Origin: Paucibacter aquatile
GTDB taxonomy: Bacteria > Pseudomonadota > Gammaproteobacteria > Burkholderiales > Burkholderiaceae_C
DNA: 64,000 nucleotides
Assembly (NCBI RefSeq): GCF_002885975.1
Contig: NZ_POSP01000003.1
Span: forward strand, 558,001-622,000
Reading direction: 5' to 3'
How positions within the stretch are numbered: position 1 is the stretch's first letter; the number at the start of each line of letters is the position of its first letter. Of the stretch, positions 17,454 to 25,984 are shown in pieces. A model generated the notes under the pieces. The model saw nothing but the letters and a program-made list of their open reading frames with translations, had not been told where the DNA came from and did not search any database. The position numbers and the translations under genes are program-made.

Positions 17454-17978
17454 ATGCAAATTTCCGCCCCCTGTGTGGTCTCCCTGAGCTGGAGACTCGA
17501 AGACGCCCAAGGTCAGCTGATCGACGAACTGGCCGAGCCGCTGGAGTTTTTCTACGGCGGCAGCGATCTCTTCGCCAAGGTCGAAGAAGCCCTGGCCGGT
17601 CAGGAAACCGGCTTTGAAGCGGCTGTGGCCCTGGAGCCCGAGCACGCCTTCGGCGATTACGACTCCAACCTGGTCTGCTTTGAATCCCGCAGCCTCTTCC
17701 CCGATGGCGTGGAAGCGGGCATGCAGATCGAAGGCCTGCCCGAAGGTGCCGTCACCGAAGACATGCCCGACGGCCTGATCTTCACCGTGACCGAAACCTA
17801 CCCCGAACACGTGGTGCTGGACGGCAACCACCCGCTGGCCGGCGTGGGCCTGCGCATGTACATCAAGGTGCGCGATGTGCGCGAGGCCACGGCCGAGGAA
17901 ATCGAGGCCGGCAGCCTGGGCGAGGCGGTGTTCAGCGTCGGCATGGCCGGCGCGCCGGACGGCGAACCGCTGCACTGA
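17454..17978 (+). CDS. slyD: SlyD-like FKBP-type peptidyl-prolyl isomerase
   Basis: The 174-residue protein has the FKBP domain interrupted by the chaperone insert-in-flap region (EPEHAFGDYDSNLVCFES to VVLDGNHPLAGVGL). This is the SlyD/FkpB layout that catalyses prolyl isomerisation and binds unfolded chains in the cytoplasm. LVCFESRSLF and FTVTETYPEHVVLDGNHPLAG are recognisable family blocks. The metal-binding His/Cys-rich tail of E. coli SlyD is missing; the protein ends at GEPLH. The ATG at 17454 gives the normal N-terminus. It converges on slyX. Confidence 0.83.
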   Translation: MQISAPCVVSLSWRLEDAQGQLIDELAEPLEFFYGGSDLFAKVEEALAGQETGFEAAVALEPEHAFGDYDSNLVCFESRSLFPDGVEAGMQIEGLPEGAVTEDMPDGLIFTVTETYPEHVVLDGNHPLAGVGLRMYIKVRDVREATAEEIEAGSLGEAVFSVGMAGAPDGEPLH

Positions 17979-17995
17979 GCCCGACCGGGCCGCGC

Positions 17996-18017
17996 GCCGC
18001 CTCAGTAATGAGGCGGC
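17996..18017. other. Perfect hairpin between convergent slyD and slyX
   Basis: GCCGCCTCA and TGAGGCGGC form a 9-bp perfect stem with a GTAA loop. It overlaps the last codons and stop of slyX and lies 18 bases past the slyD stop. No T tract follows on either strand, so it is at best a weak or Rho-assisted terminator, or an mRNA 3'-end stabiliser. Confidence 0.5.
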
Positions 18018-18226
18018 AGTTCGTCGCGCAAGCTGCGAAAGGCCGGCCCGCCGGCATCGGCCGCCGGGCGCTCGCGCAAGGCCAGCACTTCGCGGGTCAG
18101 CGCGTCGATCTGCTGTTGCTGCCGCACGATCACCTGGTTGAGTTGCTCGACCAGGTCTTCGGTGAACGAAGCCTTGATCTCCAGATCGACCAGGCGGTTC
18201 TCGAAATTCTGCAAAGAGGTGTCCAT
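18002..18226 (-). CDS. slyX: SlyX family protein
   Basis: The 74-residue protein is a small coiled-coil: heptad-like LVDLEIKASFTEDLVEQLNQ, then VIVRQQQQIDALTREV, and the conserved C-terminal LRDELPPHY. This matches SlyX, a protein of unknown function often found next to slyD. The tail with PPHY is the family signature. Here it faces slyD convergently, with stops 24 bases apart. The start is the ATG at 18226. Confidence 0.88.
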   Translation of the reverse strand: MDTSLQNFENRLVDLEIKASFTEDLVEQLNQVIVRQQQQIDALTREVLALRERPAADAGGPAFRSLRDELPPHY

Positions 18227-18293
18227 GGCGTGATTGGAACACCGACGCCCCGGGCCTGAGGCCGCTTTGACCCCTGCCTACAATCTCACGACC

Positions 18294-19097
18294 ATGCCGA
18301 ACGCCCACGCCCTGCCCGTCCTCAACATCTCGTCCTACAAGTTCGTGCCGCTGCCGGACTGTGCCGCGCTGCGCGATCAGCTGCAAGAGCGGGCCCTGGC
18401 CCTGAATCTCAAGGGCACGGTGCTGCTGGCGGAAGAAGGCATCAATCTCTTTCTGGCCGGCCCGGGCGAAGCCGTTCACGCCTGGGTGAACGCCCTGCGC
18501 CAGGACGCGCGCTTTGCCGACCTGGCCCCCAAGGAAAGCTGGAGCGCGGCGGTGCCCTTCAAGAAGCTGCTGGTCAAGGTGAAGCCGGAGATCATCCGCA
18601 TGAACCACCCGACCATCCGCCCGGATCAGCAGGCGCGTGCGCCGGCCCTGCCCGCCGCCACCCTGGCCCGCTGGCTGGACCAGGGCCATGACGACGAAGG
18701 CCGGCCGGTGGTGACCCTGGACACGCGCAATGCTTTCGAGGTGGATTACGGCACCTTCGAGGGCGCGATCGACTGGCGCATCAGCAAGTTCAGCGAGTTC
18801 CCCGAGGCCGTGCAGGCGCACCGCGAGGAGCTGATGGGCAAGACCGTGGTCAGCTTTTGCACCGGCGGCATCCGCTGCGAGAAGGCCGCCATCTATCTGC
18901 AGCAGCAAGACCTGGACGGCCCGGTCTATCAGCTCGAAGGCGGCATCCTCAAGTACTTTGAGGAAACCGGCGGCCCGCATTACCAGGGCAGCTGCTTTGT
19001 CTTCGACCAGCGCGAGGCCCTGGGCGCCGCGCTGGAGCCGGCCACCGAAATCCAGCGCCCGGCCAGCGAGGCCCACCGCGCACCGGCCAGCAGCTGA
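18294..19097 (+). CDS. trhO: tRNA uridine(34) hydroxylase / rhodanese-like TrhO
   Basis: The 267-residue protein has the N-terminal ferredoxin-like domain (NISSYKFVPL, LKGTVLLAEEGIN) and a rhodanese domain with active-site CTGGIRCEKA (Cys189, Cys195). Both are diagnostic of the TrhO/YceA family, which oxygenates U34 of certain tRNAs. Compared with the roughly 350-residue E. coli protein, the Cys-rich C-terminal extension is absent. The ATG at 18294 begins directly before the conserved start of the family. An alpha/beta hydrolase gene follows after 6 bases and is likely cotranscribed. Confidence 0.85.
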   Translation: MPNAHALPVLNISSYKFVPLPDCAALRDQLQERALALNLKGTVLLAEEGINLFLAGPGEAVHAWVNALRQDARFADLAPKESWSAAVPFKKLLVKVKPEIIRMNHPTIRPDQQARAPALPAATLARWLDQGHDDEGRPVVTLDTRNAFEVDYGTFEGAIDWRISKFSEFPEAVQAHREELMGKTVVSFCTGGIRCEKAAIYLQQQDLDGPVYQLEGGILKYFEETGGPHYQGSCFVFDQREALGAALEPATEIQRPASEAHRAPASS

Positions 19098-19103
19098 AAA
19101 GGC

Positions 19104-20111
19104 ATGAGCCTTCGAACACCTGGCCCTGCCGAGCTGGCACCGACCCCAAGCACTGCACAGCGCCTGGCGGCCTGGGGCCTGCGTGTGTTCGGCGCCCTGC
19201 TGTTCATCGCCGCCCTGCTCTTTGGCGCCAGCAAGGCGCCCGACCGCAGCCTGGAAAGCCTGGTGCCGCAATGGGCGCCACCGCCCTCGGACTTCATCGA
19301 GCTGGGCGGCCAGCCCATCCACCTCCGCGACCAGGGCCCGGCCGCCGACCCGACACCCATCGTGCTGCTGCATGGCACCAGCAGCAGCCTGCACACCTGG
19401 GAGGGCTGGGTGAAGGCGCTCAGCCGCGAGCGCCGCGTCATCAGCGTGGACCTGCCGGGCTTCGGCCTCAGCGGCCCCAGCCCCAGCGGCGACTACCGCG
19501 ACGCGGCCTATCAGAAGTTCCTCGCGGCCCTGCTCGACCACCTGAAGCTCGAGCGCGTCATCCTCGGCGGCAATTCCCTGGGCGGGCAGATCGCCTGGCA
19601 GTTCGCGGCCGCACAGCCGCAGCGGGTGGGCGCCCTGATCCTGGTGGATGCCGCCGGCTACCCCTTGGCACCGCGCGATGTGCCGCTGGCCTGGCGGGTC
19701 AGCGCCCTGCCCCTGATCGGGCCGCTGAGTGACCACCTGCTGCCGCGCAAGCTGGTCGAGTTCAGCCTGCGCCAGGTCTACGGCCAGCCCGAGCGGGTCA
19801 ACGCTCCGCTGGTGGATCGTTACTTTGAGCTGACGCTGCGGGCCGGCAATCGCACCGCCCTGCGCCAGCGCCTGGCCCAGTGGGGCGGTGGCGAGCAGGC
19901 TGACCTGATCCCGAAGCTGCGCCTGCCCACCTTGATTCTGTGGGGCGAACGCGACCGCCTGCTGCCCCCCAGCGACGGCCAGGCCTTCGCACGCGACATC
20001 GCTGGCAGCCGCCTGGTGCTGCTGCCGGGCCTGGGCCATGTGCCCCAGGAAGAAGACCCCGCCGCCTCGCTAAAGCCGGTGCTCGAGTTCTTGCATACGC
20101 TCAAACCCTAG
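19104..20111 (+). CDS. Alpha/beta hydrolase, membrane-anchored
   Basis: The 335-residue protein has an N-terminal hydrophobic segment at about 24-42, then a canonical alpha/beta hydrolase fold: oxyanion motif LLHGTSSSLHTW, nucleophile elbow GGNSLGGQ (Ser158), acid in WGERDRLLP and catalytic His in GLGHVPQEEDP. The anchor suggests it acts at the outer face of the inner membrane. The family includes esterases, lipases and C-C hydrolases; the substrate is not predictable. It is 6 bases downstream of trhO. Confidence 0.82.
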   Translation: MSLRTPGPAELAPTPSTAQRLAAWGLRVFGALLFIAALLFGASKAPDRSLESLVPQWAPPPSDFIELGGQPIHLRDQGPAADPTPIVLLHGTSSSLHTWEGWVKALSRERRVISVDLPGFGLSGPSPSGDYRDAAYQKFLAALLDHLKLERVILGGNSLGGQIAWQFAAAQPQRVGALILVDAAGYPLAPRDVPLAWRVSALPLIGPLSDHLLPRKLVEFSLRQVYGQPERVNAPLVDRYFELTLRAGNRTALRQRLAQWGGGEQADLIPKLRLPTLILWGERDRLLPPSDGQAFARDIAGSRLVLLPGLGHVPQEEDPAASLKPVLEFLHTLKP

Positions 20112-20175
20112 GTAGCAAGCGATGCGAAGCAATGCAAGATCAACCCTTCCCTTTTTGAACCCTCTAGGAGAGGCC

Positions 20176-20970
20176 ATGCAAAAACGCCAACTGATTGCCC
20201 TGAGCACCTTCATCGCCCTGGCTTGTGGCTCGTTCGCCGCCCAAGCCCAAGCCCCGGACTGGAAAAAGATCCGCATCGGTGTGGAAGGCGCCTACCCCCC
20301 CTTCTCTGAAGTGGGTGCCGACGGCAAGCTCAAAGGCTTCGAGATCGACCTGGCCCTGGCCTACTGCGCCGAAATCAAGGCCGAGTGCACCCTGGTGCAG
20401 CAAGACTTCGACGGCCTGATCCCCGCCCTGCAAGCGCGCAAGGTCGACGCCATCATCGCCTCGGTCTCCATCACCGACGAGCGCAAGAAGACCATCGCCT
20501 TCTCCAACGCCTACTACAACACCCCGGCCCGCTTCGCCGCCAAGGCCGACGCCAAGCTGGACGTCTCGCCCGCTGGCCTCAAGGGCAAGAAGATCGGTGT
20601 GCAGCGCGCCACCATCCATGAAAAGTTCGTGGACGCCACCTTCAAGCAAAGCCAGATCGTGCGCTACGCCTCGCAAGACCAGGCCTTCCTGGACCTGAAG
20701 TCGGGCCGCATCGACCTGACCCTGGCCGACCTGGTCGCCATCGACCAAGGTTTCCTGGCCAAGCCCGAAGGCAAGGGTTTCGCCTTCGTCGGCCCCAGCT
20801 ATGACGATGTGAAGTACTTCGGCGTGGGCTCGGGCGTGGGCATGCGCAAGGCCGATGCCGCCACCCTGGGCAAGAAGTTCAACGACGCGATTGCCGCCGT
20901 GGCCGCCAACGGCACCTTCAAGAAGCTCAACGACAAGTACTTCTCGTACGACATCGCCCCCAAGAAGTAA
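20176..20970 (+). CDS. aotJ: Basic amino-acid ABC transporter substrate-binding protein
   Basis: The 264-residue periplasmic protein has a signal peptide ending near AAQAQA. It belongs to the lysine/arginine/ornithine/histidine-binding family: IRIGVEGAYPPFSEVGADG, GFEIDLALAYC, DFDGLIPALQARKVDAIIASVSITDERKK in short blocks. The start is chosen for the AGGAG at ideal spacing; an upstream in-frame ATG lacks one. It is first in an operon with order J-Q-M-O-P, identical to the Pseudomonas aot arginine/ornithine uptake operon, from which the symbols are borrowed. Confidence 0.87.
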   Translation: MQKRQLIALSTFIALACGSFAAQAQAPDWKKIRIGVEGAYPPFSEVGADGKLKGFEIDLALAYCAEIKAECTLVQQDFDGLIPALQARKVDAIIASVSITDERKKTIAFSNAYYNTPARFAAKADAKLDVSPAGLKGKKIGVQRATIHEKFVDATFKQSQIVRYASQDQAFLDLKSGRIDLTLADLVAIDQGFLAKPEGKGFAFVGPSYDDVKYFGVGSGVGMRKADAATLGKKFNDAIAAVAANGTFKKLNDKYFSYDIAPKK

Positions 20971-20996
20971 GCCCGAAGTAAAAGGCGACGTTTTCG

Positions 20997-21689
20997 ATGT
21001 TCCTGCATGGCTTTCTGAACAGCCTGCTGGAGGGAGCCGGGGTCACGCTGAGCGTGGCCCTGGCCTCTTTGGCGATGGCCATGGCCCTGGGTTTGCTGGG
21101 CGCCATCGCCAAGCTCTCCAAGTTCCGCTTCGCACGCGGTCTGGCCTACCTCTACACCACGCTGATCCGCGGCGTGCCCGATCTGGTGCTGATGCTGCTG
21201 ATCTTCTACGGCGGCCAAGTGGCCGTGAACGAGATCGCCCTCAGGCTGGGCCATGAGGAATACATCGACATCAACCCCTATGTCGCCGGGGTGCTGACCA
21301 TCGGTTTCATCTTCGGCGCCTACCTGACCGAGGCCTTCCGCGGCGCCTTCCTGGCCGTGCCGCCGGGGCAGCGCGAGGCTGGCCTGGCCTACGGCCTGAG
21401 CGGCTGGCAGATCGCCTGGCGCATCACCCTGCCGCAGATGTTCCGCCATGCCCTGCCGGGCCTGTCCAACAACTGGCTGGTGCTGATCAAGAGCACCGCC
21501 ATCGTCTCGGTGATCGGCCTGTCCGACCTGATGACGCGAGGCCAGCAAGCGGCCGGCTCGACCCGCGAGCCCTTTGTCTTCTACCTAGCCGTGGCCCTGA
21601 TCTACCTGAGTTTCACCAGCCTCTCGGAGCTGATCTTCAGCTGGCTGGAAAAGCGCTTCTCCATCGGTGTGCGCAAGGGGACGCTGTGA
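20997..21689 (+). CDS. aotQ: Amino-acid ABC transporter permease (HisQ/AotQ type)
   Basis: The 230-residue inner-membrane protein has about five hydrophobic helices. The polar-amino-acid permease signatures include LIRGVPDLVLMLLIFYGG near residue 60 and the EAA loop LTEAFRGAFLAVPPGQREAGLAYGLS in two parts. The C-terminus (GTL) overlaps the start of the next permease by four bases. It follows the binding-protein gene by 26 bases. Confidence 0.9.
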   Translation: MFLHGFLNSLLEGAGVTLSVALASLAMAMALGLLGAIAKLSKFRFARGLAYLYTTLIRGVPDLVLMLLIFYGGQVAVNEIALRLGHEEYIDINPYVAGVLTIGFIFGAYLTEAFRGAFLAVPPGQREAGLAYGLSGWQIAWRITLPQMFRHALPGLSNNWLVLIKSTAIVSVIGLSDLMTRGQQAAGSTREPFVFYLAVALIYLSFTSLSELIFSWLEKRFSIGVRKGTL

Positions 21690-22372
21690 ACCTGGAAGCG
21701 ATTCAAGAAAACCTGCCGCTCTACTTCAGCGGCGCTCTGGCCACCTTTGAACTGCTGGTGATTTCACTGCTGCTGGGCCTGCTGATCGCCGTGCCCCTGG
21801 GTGTGCTGCGCAGCTTGCAGAACAGCTGGATCTCGCGTGTGATCTGGCTCTACACCTATGTGTTCCGCGGCACACCCATGCTGGTGCAGCTGTTTTTGAT
21901 CTATTACGGCCTGGCTCAGTTCGAGGCGGTGCGCGAGAGCTTTGCCTGGCCCTGGCTGAGCTCGGCCTGGTTCTGCGCCTGCCTGAGCTTTGTGCTCAAC
22001 ACCGGCGCCTACACCACCGAGATCATCGCCGGCAGCATCCGTGCCCTGCCCGCCGGTGAAATCGAAGCGGCCAAGTCGCTGGGCATGAGCCGCTGGGTAA
22101 TGTTCCGCCGCATCGTCCTGCCCTCGGCCCTGCGCCGCTCGCTGCCGGCCTACAGCAATGAGGCGATCTTCATGCTTCACGGCACCTCGCTGGCCAGCAT
22201 CGTCACCATCATGGACCTGACCGGCGCGGCGCGCCAGGTCAACTCGACCTACTACATCCCCTTCGAGGCCTTCATCACCGCCGCGGTCTTCTACTTCCTG
22301 ATGACCCTGAGCCTGGTGGCCCTGTTCCACAAGGCCGAGGCGCGCTGGCTCAAACCCCTGATGCCGCGCTGA
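21686..22372 (+). CDS. aotM: Amino-acid ABC transporter permease (HisM/AotM type)
   Basis: The 228-residue second permease of the importer starts at a GTG overlapping the aotQ stop. It shows FRGTPMLVQLFLIYYG near residue 60, the EAA-type loop TTEIIAGSIRALPAGEIEAAKS, and about five membrane spans. It should form the heterodimeric channel with the preceding product. The deacylase gene aotO follows after 25 bases. Confidence 0.9.
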   Translation: MNLEAIQENLPLYFSGALATFELLVISLLLGLLIAVPLGVLRSLQNSWISRVIWLYTYVFRGTPMLVQLFLIYYGLAQFEAVRESFAWPWLSSAWFCACLSFVLNTGAYTTEIIAGSIRALPAGEIEAAKSLGMSRWVMFRRIVLPSALRRSLPAYSNEAIFMLHGTSLASIVTIMDLTGAARQVNSTYYIPFEAFITAAVFYFLMTLSLVALFHKAEARWLKPLMPR

Positions 22373-22397
22373 CCCCCGAACCCGACGACGCCTTCCC

Positions 22398-23525
22398 ATG
22401 CAGATCCAGACCCATCCCCTGATTTCCCCGGCCCCGGGCACGCAGCGCGAGCTGATCTCCATCCACTACGGCCAGCCGGCTGGCGAGCGCATCGGCCAGA
22501 AGGCCTACATCCAGGCCTCGCTCCATGCCGATGAGCTGCCCGGCATGCTGGTCGCCCACCACCTGCGCAAGAAGCTCGATGTGCTGCAGGCCGCCGGCCG
22601 CATCACCGGCGAGGTGATCCTGGTGCCCATGGCCAACCCCATCGGCCTGTCGCAGCAGATGCTGTACATGCACATGGGTCGCTTCGAGACCACCACGGGC
22701 GAGAACTTCAACCGCCACTACCCCGACCAGATCGAGGCCACGGCCCAGGCGGCGGAAAGCCAGCTGAGCCAGGACGCCGACCACAACACCCGTGTGCTGC
22801 GCCGCGAGCTGAAAAAAGCCGTGGCCGCCGCGCCGGTGGACACGGAACTGCAGTCCCTGCGCCGCACCCTGATGAGCCTGAGCTGCGACGCCGACATCGT
22901 GCTCGACCTGCACTGCGACGCCCAGGCCGTGATGCACCTCTACACCGAGACGCCTTGCTGGCCCGAGTGCGAGATGCTGGCCCGTTTCATACGCTCGCGC
23001 GTGACCCTGCTGGCCCAGGAGAGCGGCGATTCGCCCTTCGACGAAGCCTGCTCGCAGACTTGGTGGAAATGGGCGAAGCGCTTCGAGGGCCAATTCCCGA
23101 TCAAGCAGGCCTGCCTGTCGGTCACCGTCGAGCTGCGCGGCGCGGCCGACGTCGAACATGCCCTGGCCGAGGCCGATGCGCAGAACATCATCGATTTCCT
23201 GATCTACCGCGGCCTGATCAGCGGCGACAAGCCCGCCCTGCCCGAGGCCGTGGGCGACGCCCGCCCGCTGGCCGGCAGCATGCCGATCAAGGCCCCGGTG
23301 GCGGGCGCCCTGACCTTTTTGCGCGAGCCTGGCGAGACCGTGGCGGCCGGCGATGTGCTGGCCCATGTGATCGACCCGATCAGCAATGCCGTGACCGAGC
23401 TCAAGAGCCCGGTGGACGGCCTGTTCTTCGCACGCGATTTCGTGCGCTTCGCGCCGGCCGGCATGCGCGTGGCCAAGGTGGCCGGCCTGCAGGCCCTGCG
23501 CACCGGCAAGCTGCTGGGCGCCTGA
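22398..23525 (+). CDS. aotO: Succinylglutamate desuccinylase/aspartoacylase family deacylase (AotO-like)
   Basis: The 375-residue zinc-dependent carboxypeptidase-like protein has the metal ligands HxxE in ASLHADELPGM (about residues 36-39) and His in VLDLHCDAQAV. The C-terminal third carries a biotinyl/lipoyl-like barrel (IKAPVAGALTF, PGETVAAGDVLA) without an obvious modifiable Lys. Its place between the HisM- and HisP-type genes mirrors aotO of the Pseudomonas aot operon, whose role is unknown. It may deacylate N-acylated amino acids brought in by the transporter; that is inference. Confidence 0.82.
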   Translation: MQIQTHPLISPAPGTQRELISIHYGQPAGERIGQKAYIQASLHADELPGMLVAHHLRKKLDVLQAAGRITGEVILVPMANPIGLSQQMLYMHMGRFETTTGENFNRHYPDQIEATAQAAESQLSQDADHNTRVLRRELKKAVAAAPVDTELQSLRRTLMSLSCDADIVLDLHCDAQAVMHLYTETPCWPECEMLARFIRSRVTLLAQESGDSPFDEACSQTWWKWAKRFEGQFPIKQACLSVTVELRGAADVEHALAEADAQNIIDFLIYRGLISGDKPALPEAVGDARPLAGSMPIKAPVAGALTFLREPGETVAAGDVLAHVIDPISNAVTELKSPVDGLFFARDFVRFAPAGMRVAKVAGLQALRTGKLLGA

Positions 23526-23545
23526 GAACCAAGAAACTCCCCGAG

Positions 23546-24334
23546 ATGTCCACCGTGCCCGATACCCAGACCGCCAGCCTCATCGTCGACAACCTGCACA
23601 AGCGCTACGGCGAACGTGAGGTGCTGAAGGGCGTGTCCCTGTCCGCCAAAAAGGGCGATGTGATCACCCTGATCGGTTCCTCCGGTTCCGGCAAGAGCAC
23701 CTTTCTGCGCTGCCTGAACCTGCTGGAGCAGCCCTACGAGGGCCGCCTGTCCCTGCGAGGCGAAGAGCTCAAGCTGGTGCGCGACCGCGACGGCAGCCTC
23801 AAGGCGGCCGATGCCAAGCAGCTGCAGCTCTGGCGCGCGCGCCTGGCCATGGTGTTCCAGAACTTCAACCTCTGGGCCCATCGCACGGTGCTGGAGAACG
23901 TGATCGAAGCGCCGGTCCATGTGCTGGGCGTGCCCAAGGCCGAGGCCATCGCCAAGGCCGAGGCCTTGCTGGCCCGCGTGGGCGTCTCGCACCGCAAGGA
24001 TGTCTACCCGGCCCAGCTCTCGGGCGGCGAGCAGCAACGCGTGGCCATCGCCCGCGCCCTGGCGGTCGAGCCCGAGGTGATGCTGTTCGACGAACCGACC
24101 TCGGCCCTCGACCCAGAGCTGGTCGGCGAGGTGCTCAAGGTCATGCGCGATCTGGCCGCCGAAGGGCGCACCATGATTGTGGTGACCCACGAGATGGGTT
24201 TTGCCCGCGAGGTGTCCAACTACACCTTGTTCCTGCACCAGGGCAAGGTCGAGGAAGAAGGCAACCCGCGCGAGGTGCTGAGCAAGCCCAACAGCCAGCG
24301 CCTGCAGCAGTTCCTCAGCGGCGGTTTGAAGTAA
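23546..24334 (+). CDS. aotP: Amino-acid ABC transporter ATP-binding protein (HisP/AotP type)
   Basis: The 262-residue ATPase has Walker A IGSSGSGKST, the HisP-type insert GEELKLVRDRDGSLKAAD, Q-loop VFQNFNLWAHRT, signature LSGGEQQRVAIARAL and Walker B VMLFDEPTSALDPELVGEVL. The insert separates HisP-type proteins from GlnQ-type ones and supports a basic amino-acid importer. The ATG at 23546 is the first plausible start after aotO. No argR gene follows, unlike in the Pseudomonas operon. Confidence 0.92.
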   Translation: MSTVPDTQTASLIVDNLHKRYGEREVLKGVSLSAKKGDVITLIGSSGSGKSTFLRCLNLLEQPYEGRLSLRGEELKLVRDRDGSLKAADAKQLQLWRARLAMVFQNFNLWAHRTVLENVIEAPVHVLGVPKAEAIAKAEALLARVGVSHRKDVYPAQLSGGEQQRVAIARALAVEPEVMLFDEPTSALDPELVGEVLKVMRDLAAEGRTMIVVTHEMGFAREVSNYTLFLHQGKVEEEGNPREVLSKPNSQRLQQFLSGGLK

Positions 24335-24349
24335 GACAGCCCGGGGCGC

Positions 24350-25072
24350 TCAGGCGCCCGAGGCTTCATCGCGCAGCACCTCCAGCACGTCCGAGTGGAA
24401 CTCGCGCTGGTAGAGCACATAGATCACGCCCACCGTCGCGCCCATCAGGGCCAGGGGTGAGAAGAACCAAGCGATGGCCGCGAAGCTCAGATAGTAGGCG
24501 CGCAGGCCATCGTTGAAGGTCTCGGCCGCCAGGCCCATGACCCGTCCGGCGCGCTGGGCGAATGCCTCGCGCGACAGCCCGCCTTTTTCGAACTGCTCGG
24601 CCTCGGGCGCCGCGCCCACCAGCAGGGCGCCAAAGGTGTACTGGCGCATGCTCCAGGTGAAGCGGAAAAAGGCGTAGACGAAGATGGCCGTCAGCAGCAC
24701 CAGCTTCATCTCGAACACCAGGTCCGAGGTGCGGGCCGCAAACGGCAACTCGCGCACCAGCTCGGTGGCCTTGTCGCCCGCGCCCAGCACGGCCAGCAGG
24801 CCGCCGATGATCAGGATGGTGGTCGAGGCAAAGAAGGACGGGCTGGTGGACAGGTTCTGCACCACCACCCCGTCGATCACCCGCACCTCGCGGTAGGTGA
24901 CCTGCATCATCCAGCGCGTGCGCTCGCGGTTGGTGGCGGCCAGCAGCGAGCCATGGAACTGCGACTGGCGCTTGGCAAACACGGCATAGCCGATCCAGCC
25001 GGCAAAGAACACGAACAGCGCCAACCAATCGATCAGCGGCAGCAGGGACAGGGCGGAAAACAAGGTCTTCAT
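24350..25072 (-). CDS. DUF599 family membrane protein
   Basis: The 240-residue protein has four hydrophobic segments (about 8-30, 83-100, 125-143 and 198-225). It matches the DUF599 family through LIDWLALFVFFAGWIGY at the N-terminus and QYTFGALLVGAAP in the middle. Function is unknown. It converges on the aot operon with a 15-base gap holding a short GGGCGC/GCGCCC hairpin that lacks a T tract. Translation probably begins at the ATG at 25072. Confidence 0.8.
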   Translation of the reverse strand: MKTLFSALSLLPLIDWLALFVFFAGWIGYAVFAKRQSQFHGSLLAATNRERTRWMMQVTYREVRVIDGVVVQNLSTSPSFFASTTILIIGGLLAVLGAGDKATELVRELPFAARTSDLVFEMKLVLLTAIFVYAFFRFTWSMRQYTFGALLVGAAPEAEQFEKGGLSREAFAQRAGRVMGLAAETFNDGLRAYYLSFAAIAWFFSPLALMGATVGVIYVLYQREFHSDVLEVLRDEASGA

Positions 25073-25147
25073 GGCCTCGACTTTAGAGGCATTGGCGGGC
25101 GCGCATCGCCGAAAAAACGCATGGGCACGCGCGCCGCCAACGCAGGG

Positions 25148-25873
25148 TCAGGGCGCCAGATCGAAGACCAGCACCTCGGCGTCCTGCCCTTGCGCCAGGC
25201 GCACGGCGTCTTCACCGCGCAGCTGCAGCGCGTCGCCGCCCTGCAGGCTCTGGCCGTTGACGTTCAAGCTGCCGCGGATCAGGTGCACATAGGCGATACG
25301 CCCCGGCTGCAGCGGCAGCTCGGCCTGCTCAGGCCCATCAAACAAGCCGGCATAGAGCTGGGCATTGGCGTGGATGAAAACCGCATCCGCACCGGCCTCG
25401 CCCGAGGCCACCAGGCGCAGGCGGCCGCGCTTCTCCTCGGTCGCGAAATGCCGCTGCTCGTAGCTGGGCGCCACACCGCGCTGGTTGGGTTCGATCCAGA
25501 TCTGCAGAAAATGCGTGCTCTGGCCCTCGGCATGGTTGAACTCGCTGTGGCGCACGCCGCTGCCGGCGCTCATGCGCTGCACATCGCCGGGGCGGATCAC
25601 GCCGTCGTGGCCGCTGCCACCAGGGGCGCCATTGCCCATGCTGTCCTGGTGGGCCAGCTCGCCCGAGAGCACATAACTGATGATTTCCATGTCGCGGTGA
25701 CCATGGGTGCCGAAGCCGGTGCCGGCGGCGATGCGGTCTTCGTTGATCACGCGCAGATCGCCAAAACCCATGCGGCTGGGGTCGTAGTAATCGGCGAAAG
25801 AAAAGCTGTGGAACGACTTCAGCCAGCCATGGTCGGCAAAGCCGCGTTCAGACGATTTGATCAGTTCAAGCAT
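25148..25873 (-). CDS. Pirin family protein (YhhW-like quercetinase)
   Basis: The 241-residue bicupin opens with MLELIKSSERGFADHGWL, typical of the pirin/YhhW family. The N-terminal cupin metal site is visible: GTHGHRDMEIISYVLSG with two His and Glu, HQDSMGNG, and VRHSEFN. Some homologues oxidise quercetin and others act as redox-sensing regulators. The chosen ATG has AGGAGAAAGAC upstream. It is divergent from a LysR-type regulator, which is the common genomic partner of pirin genes and probably controls it. Confidence 0.87.
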   Translation of the reverse strand: MLELIKSSERGFADHGWLKSFHSFSFADYYDPSRMGFGDLRVINEDRIAAGTGFGTHGHRDMEIISYVLSGELAHQDSMGNGAPGGSGHDGVIRPGDVQRMSAGSGVRHSEFNHAEGQSTHFLQIWIEPNQRGVAPSYEQRHFATEEKRGRLRLVASGEAGADAVFIHANAQLYAGLFDGPEQAELPLQPGRIAYVHLIRGSLNVNGQSLQGGDALQLRGEDAVRLAQGQDAEVLVFDLAP

Positions 25874-25954
25874 GTCTTTCTCCTGTTGGGGCGCGCCATC
25901 GGCGCGGCATGGACACACTGTAGAAGCCTTGCTCCTGAGCTGGGCGCTGGGCAC

Positions 25955-25971
25955 TTGAAGCCATCATTCAA
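25955..25971. promoter_or_regulatory. Candidate LysR-type operator between pirin and LysR genes
   Basis: TTGAA-N7-TTCAA is a perfect dyad 13 bases before the LysR gene start. It resembles the T-N11-A motif bound by LysR-type regulators and sits in the shared divergent intergenic region. Function is inferred from position and symmetry. Confidence 0.5.
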
Positions 25972-25984
25972 ATAAGATGAAGGC

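Noticed and set aside
17274..20039. 921-codon open frame on the minus strand across slyD, trhO and the hydrolase
   Set aside because: It crosses four real genes, two strands and slyX, and encodes low-complexity sequence. It is a GC-bias shadow.
20112..20175. Riboswitch or leader attenuator ahead of the aot operon
   Set aside because: The gap is only 64 bases and shows neither an aptamer-like fold nor a terminator hairpin.
24335..24360. GGGCGC/GCGCCC hairpin between aotP and the DUF599 gene as a terminator
   Set aside because: There is no T tract on either strand and it overlaps the DUF599 stop; a 6-bp stem in GC-rich DNA is not enough evidence.
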